A stretch of 64,000 bases of DNA. It comes from Paenibacillus cellulositrophicus. GTDB lineage: Bacteria; Bacillota; Bacilli; Paenibacillales; Paenibacillaceae. Below are positions 8,593 to 15,921 of this stretch, one piece after another. Under the pieces are notes generated by a model. That model did no database searches. It saw only the letters and a list, made by a program, of their open reading frames with translations, and had not been told where the DNA came from. The position numbers were made by a program, and so were the translations under genes. Where the stretch lies: the NCBI RefSeq assembly GCF_009363095.1, contig NZ_CP045295.1, forward strand, positions 1,922,001-1,986,000, in the 5' to 3' direction. Positions within the stretch are counted from its first letter, which is position 1, and every line of letters starts with the position of its first letter.

Positions 8593-8892
8593 TTAATCCT
8601 CCTGTAATTCTCGGGTGACTGCGAAATGGGCGGATAGAGATGCGTTTAACCAGGGCGGCGCGGAATTCCCGCTTCGGGGCTGGCACAGGCTGATGCCCGT
8701 GAGCATCCGGCATAATGCGTCCTGATGCTGCGTCAGGAGCCGGATATTTTCAAGAAGTGCCCGGGCAGAGAGATCCGACTCGGAAGAAATGTCGGCGATG
8801 CTCCCGAGAATCCGGGCCAGCGCCTTTTGGCTGAGCGCGATAGATTGAATCAGCTCCAGCTTCGTTTCCTGCTCACGAAGGAGCAAACTCAT
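8593..8892 (-). CDS. Small helical protein, function unknown
   Basis: A 99-residue protein without recognised family. It is predicted mostly helical, with two amphipathic segments (about 8-37 and 42-66, the second around LTQHQDALCRML) and a less ordered C-terminus. The pattern of two heptad-like helices is shared with the two preceding small proteins in the operon, which may be distant paralogues. Its ATG overlaps the upstream TGA (ATGA), and the ribosome binding site of the next gene lies over its own stop, so translation is coupled. The operon context suggests a spore-layer role; nothing in the sequence gives an activity. Confidence 0.7.
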   Translation of the reverse strand: MSLLLREQETKLELIQSIALSQKALARILGSIADISSESDLSARALLENIRLLTQHQDALCRMLTGISLCQPRSGNSAPPWLNASLSAHFAVTRELQED

Positions 8893-9248
8893 TTGCCCAT
8901 GTCTCCGAGGCCGCCGTAATCACCGCCGCCAAACATGCCTTCTCCACCACCACCGCCGCCGCCGCCGTACTCTTCTTCTTCCTGTACGAGCAATGCTTTC
9001 AAGTTGCTGCACAATCCATTCTCCATCTTCGTAAGTCCCTCCAACAACTCCACGATCTGACCGTGAATCTGCAGAGGCTCGCTCAGTTGATTTTCATGGC
9101 TTGCAAACGCATCCGAGTTCAAATGATTCAGCGTCCAGTTCCGCATTTTTTCGGCTTCGACCGCTTTGGCTTCCAGAATCATGGCGATGTTCCACTGGAT
9201 TTTGGAGGCGGCGTCCAGCATATGCAAAAAGGCCTGTTCTCTGCTCAT
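8889..9248 (-). CDS. Small helical protein with polyglycine tail
   Basis: A 119-residue protein, family not recognised. Residues 1-92 look like two or more long helices (IQWNIAMILEAKAVEAEKMR, then ENQLSEPLQIHGQIVELLEG). They are followed by EEEE and a Gly-rich tail holding eight consecutive glycines and further G-x-G stretches. Gly-rich ends are common in coat and exosporium proteins and may help self-assembly; that is inference. I chose the ATG at 9248 because GGGAG is 8 bases upstream; the GTG at 9257 lies too close to it. It is the second gene of the operon. Confidence 0.72.
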   Translation of the reverse strand: MSREQAFLHMLDAASKIQWNIAMILEAKAVEAEKMRNWTLNHLNSDAFASHENQLSEPLQIHGQIVELLEGLTKMENGLCSNLKALLVQEEEEYGGGGGGGGEGMFGGGDYGGLGDMGK

Positions 9249-9278
9249 ATCCAGCACTCCCTTACGTTTCTCCCGAAA

Positions 9279-9566
9279 TTATTCCTCTTCATTGCTGCCC
9301 ATCTCTTTCACCACATGATTCAACGTTTCCGCCAGCGCTTCCTGCAGGTCAGCAATGCTGCTAAGGTAAGAAATAATGCTCTTGTTGATCTGGCTGGAAT
9401 TTTCAATCAACCCGCTCACACCGTCAAATTCAGGATGTTCATCGGGCAAATCATGAATAATCTGGGCCATCCGGACCGCCACTTGGCGCTCGGCATCCAG
9501 AACCCTGGCCATTTGCTGCTTGGAATGTGACATATGGGTAAGCATTTCGTCAATTTTGCTCTGCAT
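9279..9566 (-). CDS. Small acidic helical protein, first gene of a sigma-K-type operon
   Basis: A 95-residue protein, family not recognised. It is predicted to be two long helices (about 3-36, with KQQMARVLDAERQVAVRMAQ, and 55-90), with an acidic C-terminus NEEE. The helical pattern resembles the two following gene products. ATG 9566 has GGAGGG 6-7 bases upstream; the frame upstream of it has no good site. A CATAGGATA box lies 73 bases before the start. It heads a four-gene operon (9566 to 8263) ending in a strong terminator. Confidence 0.75.
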   Translation of the reverse strand: MQSKIDEMLTHMSHSKQQMARVLDAERQVAVRMAQIIHDLPDEHPEFDGVSGLIENSSQINKSIISYLSSIADLQEALAETLNHVVKEMGSNEEE

Positions 9567-9638
9567 TCCGGTCCCTCCCTGGTGATAGGTCACGCCTTCT
9601 GCGAATAGGCGGTCCGCCTGATCCGCATCTGCCTGCTA

Positions 9639-9647
9639 TATCCTATG
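9639..9647 (-). promoter_or_regulatory. Sigma-K-type -10 box
   Basis: The minus strand reads GGCATAGGATATAG, an exact match to the mother-cell sigma-K -10 consensus CATA-N3-TA. An AC dinucleotide (-35) lies 17 bases upstream. It would start the operon of three small helical proteins and the tag-like protein. Confidence 0.65.
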
Positions 9648-9719
9648 CCACCATCCTGAAGTCAGTTACGCGATTGGAGGCAGCATCCGTTTTTTTCTCA
9701 TCATTTTTTTAGAAAACCG

Positions 9720-11099
9720 TCAAAGCACGGGATTATCCAGGTGCGGGGGGGCGATGATCAGATCCCCTTCCGGCACAGAATTTAACCGCTCGGGCGGCCA
9801 CACCGATCGTTTTCTCAACGCCATATGCCATCGTTCCAGGGTATGCAGCGATGCAAACGGCCTCAGCGTTCCGCGGGACCATTGGTATACCCGTCCACCG
9901 GGGCCCTCCACCAGCTGACCGGCGCCGGCCTCCCCGGCCGATAAGGACTCATCCATTGCTGCCGAATCCAGCATTTCCCTGATCTGCTCGCTTGTCAGAG
10001 AATACTCACCGTCTGGAATTTGCCGGATATCTAACCTTGACAGCAGTACGGCTTCTGTACCCACTTGTCCCGCCCCGCCGCTAAGAGCGTACTTCCGCCC
10101 GTTCAGCAGAAAATACACAAGGCCAGACTGGTCCCGTACCAGTACATGCGACGGGTAAAAATCATGCCCGCTTCGCAATCCGGGAAACCGAGCCAGCGCG
10201 CCTTCCTTCATGTTCGTCACCCAAGCGTAAGGATTATCCCACTTATTCGTGTAATACGACTCGTTATGATGATGGACCGACTCAAACTGCGGGCCCAACT
10301 GTTTCATGCTTACGCTTCCGAAATGGTGGATAAACGAATCCCCGGCAATAAACAATTTCCGGCCGGTCAGCCGGAGCCGGATGATCCAGTCGTCGTCTTC
10401 ATAGTTGCCGATCCGGTACCCCTCATCCAAATAACCGATGCGGTGCAGAACATCTCTGTGGAGCAGCAGGCAAAAGCCGACCAATCGGTCGGCTTCACGC
10501 CATTTCCCTTCGTCCGGCACATTATGACCGGCTGCAAATTCCCACATCTCCTTCACATCTTCGTAAGGAACCGGAATTTGCTGTTCCCCGCTGATATAGT
10601 TCGTCACAGGCCCCACGGCGCCGATCTGAGGGTCGCTGTCCAGGCAGCGGAGCATATGGGTCAGCCAATTCGGGGTGACGAGAATATCATTGTTCAGGAT
10701 GACAACCGTTTCTCCCTTGGCCATCATGATGCCGTAATTGACGCCGCCGGCAAATCCGCGGTTCTCCTCCAGCCTTGCAAACCTGATTTTCCCGCCAAAC
10801 GGCTTGAGGCAGGAGGCAATATCGTCCGTAGACGCATTGTCAACGACAATAATCTCATGCGGTTCCGGCGTATGGGCCTCAATGCTCCCTATACACTGGA
10901 TCAGATATTCGGCCTGGTTATAGGTCGGAATGATGATGCTGGTGCCTTGAAACGGAATATGGAATGTGTCCCTTCCCTTTACCAGCCCTTCCTTGTACCC
11001 GCGTTCGTAACCCTCGTTATATCGGTCGCTTCCAGAGGATGAGGGAGGAGACTGCCGGATTGGCCGGCGGCCCCTTGCACTCCTGAACCGCTTTTTCAT
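9720..11099 (-). CDS. Family 2 glycosyltransferase with N-terminal tag and C-terminal repeats
   Basis: A 459-residue protein in three parts. Residues 1-15 are basic and 26-43 are a G-Y-x2-G motif (YNEGYERGYKEGLVKG). Residues about 53-290 form a GT2 domain with SIIIPTYN, VVDNAST (85-91), LNNDI and the acidic NYEDDDW block. Residues about 300-459 hold two diverged copies of a motif in which VY plus a basic hairpin is followed by P-x-G-D/E (VYFLLNGRKYAL; VYQWSRGTLRPF), perhaps carbohydrate or wall binding. ATG 11099 was chosen for GGAGGG 6 bases upstream. It is the last gene of the six-gene operon starting near 15741. Confidence 0.87.
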   Translation of the reverse strand: MKKRFRSARGRRPIRQSPPSSSGSDRYNEGYERGYKEGLVKGRDTFHIPFQGTSIIIPTYNQAEYLIQCIGSIEAHTPEPHEIIVVDNASTDDIASCLKPFGGKIRFARLEENRGFAGGVNYGIMMAKGETVVILNNDILVTPNWLTHMLRCLDSDPQIGAVGPVTNYISGEQQIPVPYEDVKEMWEFAAGHNVPDEGKWREADRLVGFCLLLHRDVLHRIGYLDEGYRIGNYEDDDWIIRLRLTGRKLFIAGDSFIHHFGSVSMKQLGPQFESVHHHNESYYTNKWDNPYAWVTNMKEGALARFPGLRSGHDFYPSHVLVRDQSGLVYFLLNGRKYALSGGAGQVGTEAVLLSRLDIRQIPDGEYSLTSEQIREMLDSAAMDESLSAGEAGAGQLVEGPGGRVYQWSRGTLRPFASLHTLERWHMALRKRSVWPPERLNSVPEGDLIIAPPHLDNPVL

Positions 11100-11152
11100 T
11101 TCAATCCCTCCCCGTTTTGCACACATGATATTTCTCTCCGCTATACACCTTA

Positions 11153-12241
11153 CTATCTGGCATAAGGAATCTCACCGGAAACGAGCTTATCCGCCAGATG
11201 TCCAAAATCCAGCGCAACTTTGCCCAGCTGGCTCGCGATACGCTCGCAGATCACGACCGCGGGAATGCCGCTGGCCACGAGAGCCAGGTCAAATTCGCAT
11301 ATGGCCGCCTCCTGCATCACCCTTGGAATGTCCGAAAATCCCCGCACCGGGCTGATTACACCGGCTATGGTCAGCGAAGCCGAAGCCAGCAGCATATTCG
11401 CAAGCTCGGGAGCCCGGTTTCCGATCAGAAGCAGCCGTTTCCCCGGGAGAAGCTGCTGCAGCAGACCATGCTCATGCAGCGCATAATTCATCGTGGATGT
11501 CGTCAGTGTCAGGCTGCGGTAAGATAGCCCGTAATACCGGAGCACCGGGAACAAAAGGCCCTGGAACGTCGGCAGACGGGAATGCGGAATGCCGATGATC
11601 CCGGCCATGCGGAGCGAATCGGCCAGCATATCTCGTGCCTGCGGATCAGGCAGCTGCATTCCTGCTGTCGAGAGAAAGCGCCCCTTTTGTCGTACTTCCT
11701 CCAGCGGAAGCACGGTGTCATGGGCCAGGGCCAGCAATTCTCCGTCTCCCAGTCGGACAACCGACAGGGGCTGGCCAACGGCCAAGGCATGCGCCATGCG
11801 GCCATGGACCTCTTCGGGGCGCAATAGCTGGAGCCAATGTTCCCGGTATGCCGATATTCCCGCGGCGATTACCTCATTGGCACCTATATCCGGCAGTACC
11901 GTATACGGTGGAAGCTGGGAGGCGACTGTCTCCTCCACCCCTTCTGCATATCCGGCCTGGTAAGCAATGTCCTGCACCTTTTGGATATCGATCGAGGGCT
12001 CCGTACTGGGTTCACTGGGCCTCTCTTGGGGAAGAGGATGCACCGCGAGGGGAGTAAGCCCCGGCAGGTTCGGATGCTTTATACCATTTCCCCGCTGGCC
12101 GTACTTGTGCTTTCTTTTCTCCTTTCGGTTCAGGGGAGCATGCCGCCGACGGAGTATTAAACGTCGCTTGGCCAATTTGACACGAAGAGCCCTCTTCCAT
12201 GGAGGAATGAAGGCTCTGTTTCGGATCCGAGGGCGGCTCAT
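11153..12241 (-). CDS. GT-D fold glycosyltransferase (DUF1792-like) with basic N-terminus
   Basis: A 362-residue protein. Residues 1-50 are strongly basic, 60-90 a Pro/Ser linker, and 93-101 AYQAGYAEG, a single G-Y-x2-G-like motif. From about 140 on it matches the GT-D family: VVRLGDGE (161-168) is the conserved metal/sugar-nucleotide segment, followed by LLLIGNRAPELA and a C-terminal ALDFGHLADKL. Known GT-D enzymes add a sugar to a glycan already built on Ser-rich glycoproteins. ATG 12241 overlaps the nucleotidyltransferase stop (ATGA) and has GGGA 9 bases upstream. The acceptor here is unknown; the repeat protein at 15922 is an attractive candidate. Confidence 0.85.
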   Translation of the reverse strand: MSRPRIRNRAFIPPWKRALRVKLAKRRLILRRRHAPLNRKEKRKHKYGQRGNGIKHPNLPGLTPLAVHPLPQERPSEPSTEPSIDIQKVQDIAYQAGYAEGVEETVASQLPPYTVLPDIGANEVIAAGISAYREHWLQLLRPEEVHGRMAHALAVGQPLSVVRLGDGELLALAHDTVLPLEEVRQKGRFLSTAGMQLPDPQARDMLADSLRMAGIIGIPHSRLPTFQGLLFPVLRYYGLSYRSLTLTTSTMNYALHEHGLLQQLLPGKRLLLIGNRAPELANMLLASASLTIAGVISPVRGFSDIPRVMQEAAICEFDLALVASGIPAVVICERIASQLGKVALDFGHLADKLVSGEIPYAR

Positions 12242-12969
12242 GGGAGAATTCCCTTCATTTTTTTGCCTGCTTCTTGCAGAGATTCAAAGGTTCCCGCGTC
12301 GCCCCACCAATGCTGCAGGATATCGTACTCCAGCCGCCCGTCTGCCGCATAGACGTTGTTGACGTCGGTTATTTCGAGTTCTCCCCGGTCCGATGGACGG
12401 ATCCCGGAAATGATATCGAACACGGCGGTGTCATACATATAAAAACCGGTGACGCTGTAAGAAGATTTAGGCTTCGCTGGCTTTTCTTCAATCCGGCTGA
12501 TGAGCTCCGGGTGCGCCCGGTCAAACACCGGGACACCATACCTTCTGGCATCCTGAACCTGTTTCAGGAGAACCCGCGCCGTCCCGGCAGGCTGCTGCGC
12601 AAATTTATTTACATACGTGCTTAAATCATCCATAAACAGATTATCTCCAAGCAGAACGACGAATTTTTCGTCCTTCATAATAAAGCTTCTTCCTCGATCC
12701 AGTGCCTCGGCGATTCCTCCCGCAGACTCCTGAATCCGGTAGGTTAGCTGCACACCAAAATCCTGACCGCTTCCCAAAAATTCCGTATACAAACCTGCGG
12801 ACTGTTTGCCCATGACAATAAGAATTTCCTTGATTCCTGCCTGGCGCAATCTGTCGATGCCGTATACGATCATGGGATACTTTCCGACAGGTAGCAAATG
12901 CTTGTTGATCAGCCGGGTCAGCGGATACAATCGGGTACCTGTCCCGCCTGCCAAGATAATACCTCTCAC
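12238..12969 (-). CDS. Short RmlA-like sugar-1-phosphate nucleotidyltransferase
   Basis: A 243-residue nucleotidyltransferase. LAGGTGTRLYPLT (6-18) is the nucleotide-binding loop, LLGDN the metal-binding region, and RIEEKP a conserved substrate segment. It is about 50 residues shorter than RmlA and matches the size of SpsI of the B. subtilis spore-coat polysaccharide operon. It would activate a hexose-1-phosphate, likely as the dTDP-sugar. No rmlB/rmlC follows, so later steps must be encoded elsewhere. The start is GTG 12969 behind AAGGAGG. It sits in the middle of the six-gene glycosyltransferase operon. Confidence 0.88.
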   Translation of the reverse strand: MRGIILAGGTGTRLYPLTRLINKHLLPVGKYPMIVYGIDRLRQAGIKEILIVMGKQSAGLYTEFLGSGQDFGVQLTYRIQESAGGIAEALDRGRSFIMKDEKFVVLLGDNLFMDDLSTYVNKFAQQPAGTARVLLKQVQDARRYGVPVFDRAHPELISRIEEKPAKPKSSYSVTGFYMYDTAVFDIISGIRPSDRGELEITDVNNVYAADGRLEYDILQHWWGDAGTFESLQEAGKKMKGILP

Positions 12970-13001
12970 TGCACCACTCCTCCTTCAGATATGCTGCCTG
13001 C

Positions 13002-13754
13002 TTACTCTATAAACTGGCGGGGATCAATCTGCCACTTCTCTATAAACAAGCGGTGATTCCGGTCAATCAGCTGTTGAATCTGTTCGGAGGATGCCTGTTT
13101 AAAGCTGGCGCTGCCCTGATGGTGAACGAGCGCATCCCCGCAAATCAGCAGATGAAAGCCGGCCAACCGAGCCCTGTAGCAGTAATCGTCATCCTCATAA
13201 TGACCTGGTGAGAATGCTTCATCCAGAAATCCGATCCTGCTCAGCACTTCCCGTTTTATAAGCAGACACATGCCGATAACCCGGTTCACTTCCACCCAGC
13301 GGGACGGATCTGGCTGATTGTTTCGGGCAGCTGTCAGCTGGAATTCTTCTGTATTGTTAAAAGAAACATCCACCTTTTGTCTACCCGAGGCTGCATTGGT
13401 AACAGGCCCGACCAAGCCGACATCCGGCCGGCTGTGCAGGGCGGCGAGCATATTGGATAACCAGTTCGTCGTAACCGTCACATCGTTGTTGAGCAGGAGC
13501 AGATCGTCCCCTCCAGCCGCCGCCAGACCGATGTTGCAGGCGACTGGAAACCCGCGGTTCGCCGGAAGGGAGATAAATGGAATTCCCTCCTTGATGCAGT
13601 AGCCGTCGGTACCGTCAGTCGAGGCGTTGTCGACAACGATGATTTCGTACGGGGTATCGGTGTATTTGCGGATCGCCTCGATGCAGGGGGCAAGCAGATG
13701 CAGGCCGTTATGCGTGGGGATGATGATGCTCGTCATTCGCTGATTCAGACTCAT
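13002..13754 (-). CDS. Family 2 glycosyltransferase
   Basis: A 250-residue, single-domain GT2 enzyme. SIIIPTHN near the N-terminus, VVDNASTDG, LNNDV (DXD-like) and HYEDDDYCYRARLAG are all present. It resembles the catalytic domain of the longer enzyme ending at 9720, but has no basic or G-Y-x2-G appendage. ATG 13754 has GGAGG 8 bases upstream and overlaps the stop of the previous gene (ATGA). It is likely cytoplasmic and adds one sugar of the same glycan. Donor and acceptor cannot be read from sequence. Confidence 0.88.
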   Translation of the reverse strand: MSLNQRMTSIIIPTHNGLHLLAPCIEAIRKYTDTPYEIIVVDNASTDGTDGYCIKEGIPFISLPANRGFPVACNIGLAAAGGDDLLLLNNDVTVTTNWLSNMLAALHSRPDVGLVGPVTNAASGRQKVDVSFNNTEEFQLTAARNNQPDPSRWVEVNRVIGMCLLIKREVLSRIGFLDEAFSPGHYEDDDYCYRARLAGFHLLICGDALVHHQGSASFKQASSEQIQQLIDRNHRLFIEKWQIDPRQFIE

Positions 13755-14866
13755 CAGGCATTCCTCCGCAAGGCGACTTCCGTCCGGGAGACTGTAGAAG
13801 ATTGGGGCATCCAGCCGGCATCAATCAGCGCATGGAACGCTTCCGCATGGTCACCGATAATCAGGTCTGCCACCGCATTGCCGGTGCCCGTATTCCCGGG
13901 ACGCTTCCGGTTTGCGCTGATCACGTCAACCGGCTGCACCAGCGCGAAGCGGTGCCCCTTCGCAAGGGCTAAGGCTTGGGCCTTGGGGGGAACCATCAAC
14001 TGCTCGCTGCCGATATTTTCAATCAAACGTCTTGCCAGTGCATGTGGAACGGCCGTTAGCGAATTTGCCCCCAGTTCCGGGTGCCCGAGCACCGTATTTA
14101 AAAAGCTTTTGCACCGCGTTACCTCATCCTGATGCATATATGGCGGCAAATACGGATTCAGGTCATTCAGCGCAGCGTCTATCCCTTCATCCACCTTATA
14201 TATAAAAGGAGCCAGTTCCTCGGCGGAGATCACGACATCCCCGTCCGTAAACAACACGATATCCGCCGAGGTCATGGCGGCCCCCATGCTCCGACCCACG
14301 TCATGTCCGAGCCGGCCCGGAACATGGAGGATGCTGGCGATCCGGTGATTGCGTGCAGCCGAGTAGCTTTGATCCCGGCAGCCGTTCAGTACGACGATTA
14401 CTTCCTGGAACGGCAGCCGTTCCAATTGCTGAAGCACCTTGCCCAGCGTATCCTGTTCATTGCTGGCACAGACGACGGCTGCGGCCGTCCTTGCCAGTGG
14501 CAGCGGAATACGGGCGTCCTTTCGCCCGGAGGCTTTGGCATAGCCGCCAATGTAGCTCTTTGACAGCCGGAGCATCGTTCGAATATCCGGACGCTTTTTC
14601 ACATGTGACGCACACCAATCGGTAAACGCCCGCTGAAGCGGCGATTCATAGAGGAGCACCTCATCTTCTCCGGCGTTGGATTTAGCCCCTTCAAGTAGTC
14701 CTTCCTCATAAGCAGCATCCGCCAGCTTGCTTTCCCCCGCCCGGTGGATCGACGGTAGCGCCGCACGGCTCCGCTTCGGAATGGTGCGCCTTTCCTGCCG
14801 TCGCTTCCTCCCGGCCCAGTTTATTCGAGACCGAGCCGTTACACTTCTTCTTGTTCTTCTTCTCAT
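13754..14866 (-). CDS. GT2-like glycosyltransferase with basic N-terminus and tag motif
   Basis: A 370-residue protein. Residues 1-45 are Arg-rich (MRRRTRRSVTARSR), and 53-60 are AYEEGLLEG-like, a diverged form of the locus motif. The GT2-type domain begins near 125 (AAVVCASNEQDTL), with VVLNGCRD, GHDVGRS and LFTDGDV as the nucleotide and metal sites. Its core is paralogous to the next upstream gene, sharing GHDVGRS, SLTAVPHAL and SVPPLA-like blocks. ATG 14866 lies 5 bases after the upstream stop with GGTGAG in front; the frame beyond it overlaps that gene. Confidence 0.83.
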   Translation of the reverse strand: MRRRTRRSVTARSRINWAGRKRRQERRTIPKRSRAALPSIHRAGESKLADAAYEEGLLEGAKSNAGEDEVLLYESPLQRAFTDWCASHVKKRPDIRTMLRLSKSYIGGYAKASGRKDARIPLPLARTAAAVVCASNEQDTLGKVLQQLERLPFQEVIVVLNGCRDQSYSAARNHRIASILHVPGRLGHDVGRSMGAAMTSADIVLFTDGDVVISAEELAPFIYKVDEGIDAALNDLNPYLPPYMHQDEVTRCKSFLNTVLGHPELGANSLTAVPHALARRLIENIGSEQLMVPPKAQALALAKGHRFALVQPVDVISANRKRPGNTGTGNAVADLIIGDHAEAFHALIDAGWMPQSSTVSRTEVALRRNA

Positions 14867-14871
14867 CAGGC

Positions 14872-15741
14872 TCACCTTCTCACCCGCTTTCGTTCCCGTC
14901 CCAGATCGCTTCGGAGCCCCCTCGGATCCGTTACCGACAAATACCACTTCACTGCCTGAATATGATCCGCAAGAACCACCTCCTGCAGTGGATCTTTTCC
15001 GTCCACTTTAGCTCTCCGCTTATTTAACCGTCCTACGGGTATTTCATGAACCGCTTCGACCCTAAGCCCGGCATTGACTGCCTTTGCTAAAGCAAGGGGA
15101 GGGACCGACAGGCATTCGGCTCCAAGCTTTTCGACGGCGCGGCGGCTTAATGCATGCGGGACGGCGGTCAGAGAGGATCCAAGCAGATCGGCGCGGTGCA
15201 GCATCGTATTTAGAACATGCTTGGCCTGAACGACCGGATGCGCCTGACGCCGGCGAACCGGGCCTCTATACCGGTTCAGCGCGACATCCACCCCGCCAAT
15301 AACCGCCGTGACGAAGGGACGAAGCTGCCCGGCACCGATCGGCATGTCTCCGTCCAGGTACAGCATTACCTGCCCCCGGGCGGCCTGCGTCCCTGCGCTT
15401 CTTCCCACATCATGCCCAAGCGGATGCTCATACCTCAGCACACGAGCTCCCGCAGACTCGGCCGCCTCTGCCGTTCGGTCGCGGCAGCCGTTGGCTACGA
15501 CGATAACCTCGCAGGAAGGATGTACCCGCAGCGCTTCCCGGACCACGGCAGCGATCGTCTTCTGTTCATTCATCGCAGGGATGATCACCGATAAGACCGG
15601 AGGAAGGTCGGTATGGGGCATTCGCCTTGCCTGCGGCTTGGTTCGATGCCTGGTTCTTGACCATACGCCCGTCTTCGATGCTTGTCGGTACTTTCGGCGG
15701 GTTGGTCGATAGGTTCGTCTGTATCTTATCCGCCTCATCAT
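14872..15741 (-). CDS. GT2-like glycosyltransferase with Arg-rich N-terminus
   Basis: A 289-residue protein. Residues 1-42 are Arg/Lys-rich (MMRRIRYRRTYRPTRRKYRQ); the GT2 domain follows from about 49 with LSVIIPAMNEQKT, VVANGCRD, GHDVGRS and LYLDGDM. It also has a basic end, RERKRVRR. Its closest relative here is the adjacent gene ending at 13754, so the two look like a tandem duplication. ATG 15741 has GGGAGG about 10 bases upstream. It is the first gene of the six-gene operon, 42 bases after a CATAGGATG box. Confidence 0.85.
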   Translation of the reverse strand: MMRRIRYRRTYRPTRRKYRQASKTGVWSRTRHRTKPQARRMPHTDLPPVLSVIIPAMNEQKTIAAVVREALRVHPSCEVIVVANGCRDRTAEAAESAGARVLRYEHPLGHDVGRSAGTQAARGQVMLYLDGDMPIGAGQLRPFVTAVIGGVDVALNRYRGPVRRRQAHPVVQAKHVLNTMLHRADLLGSSLTAVPHALSRRAVEKLGAECLSVPPLALAKAVNAGLRVEAVHEIPVGRLNKRRAKVDGKDPLQEVVLADHIQAVKWYLSVTDPRGLRSDLGRERKRVRR

Positions 15742-15782
15742 TCGACATATCCCTCCCTGTCATATCAGCACGTAACTCATCA

Positions 15783-15791
15783 CATCCTATG
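15783..15791 (-). promoter_or_regulatory. Sigma-K-type -10 box (one mismatch)
   Basis: The minus strand reads GGCATAGGATGTGATG, differing from CATA-N3-TA at the last base only. It has the same GGCATAGGAT core as the boxes at 9639 and 23106. It lies 42 bases before the first gene of the glycosyltransferase operon. Confidence 0.5.
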
Positions 15792-15885
15792 CCATGGGGA
15801 ATGCCGTGGAAGCGGCGTTTGTGCAATGTATTTAGGTATCGTTCACGGATTTCATCACGATACTTGCTGATGATCAAGAGCATAA

Positions 15886-15915
15886 CAAAAAAGCGCGGGG
15901 ACTCTGCCCCGCGCT
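15886..15915 (-). terminator. Rho-independent terminator after the giant repeat gene
   Basis: On the minus strand a perfect 9-bp stem (AGCGCGGGG, loop CAGAGT, CCCCGCGCT) is followed by TTTTTTG. It starts 7 bases after the stop codon. Confidence 0.9.
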
Positions 15916-15921
15916 GGTTAC

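Noticed and set aside
15566..15883. 105-codon minus-strand frame overlapping the first gene of the GT operon
   Set aside because: It overlaps the real GT2-like gene in another frame, has no ribosome site and covers its promoter region.
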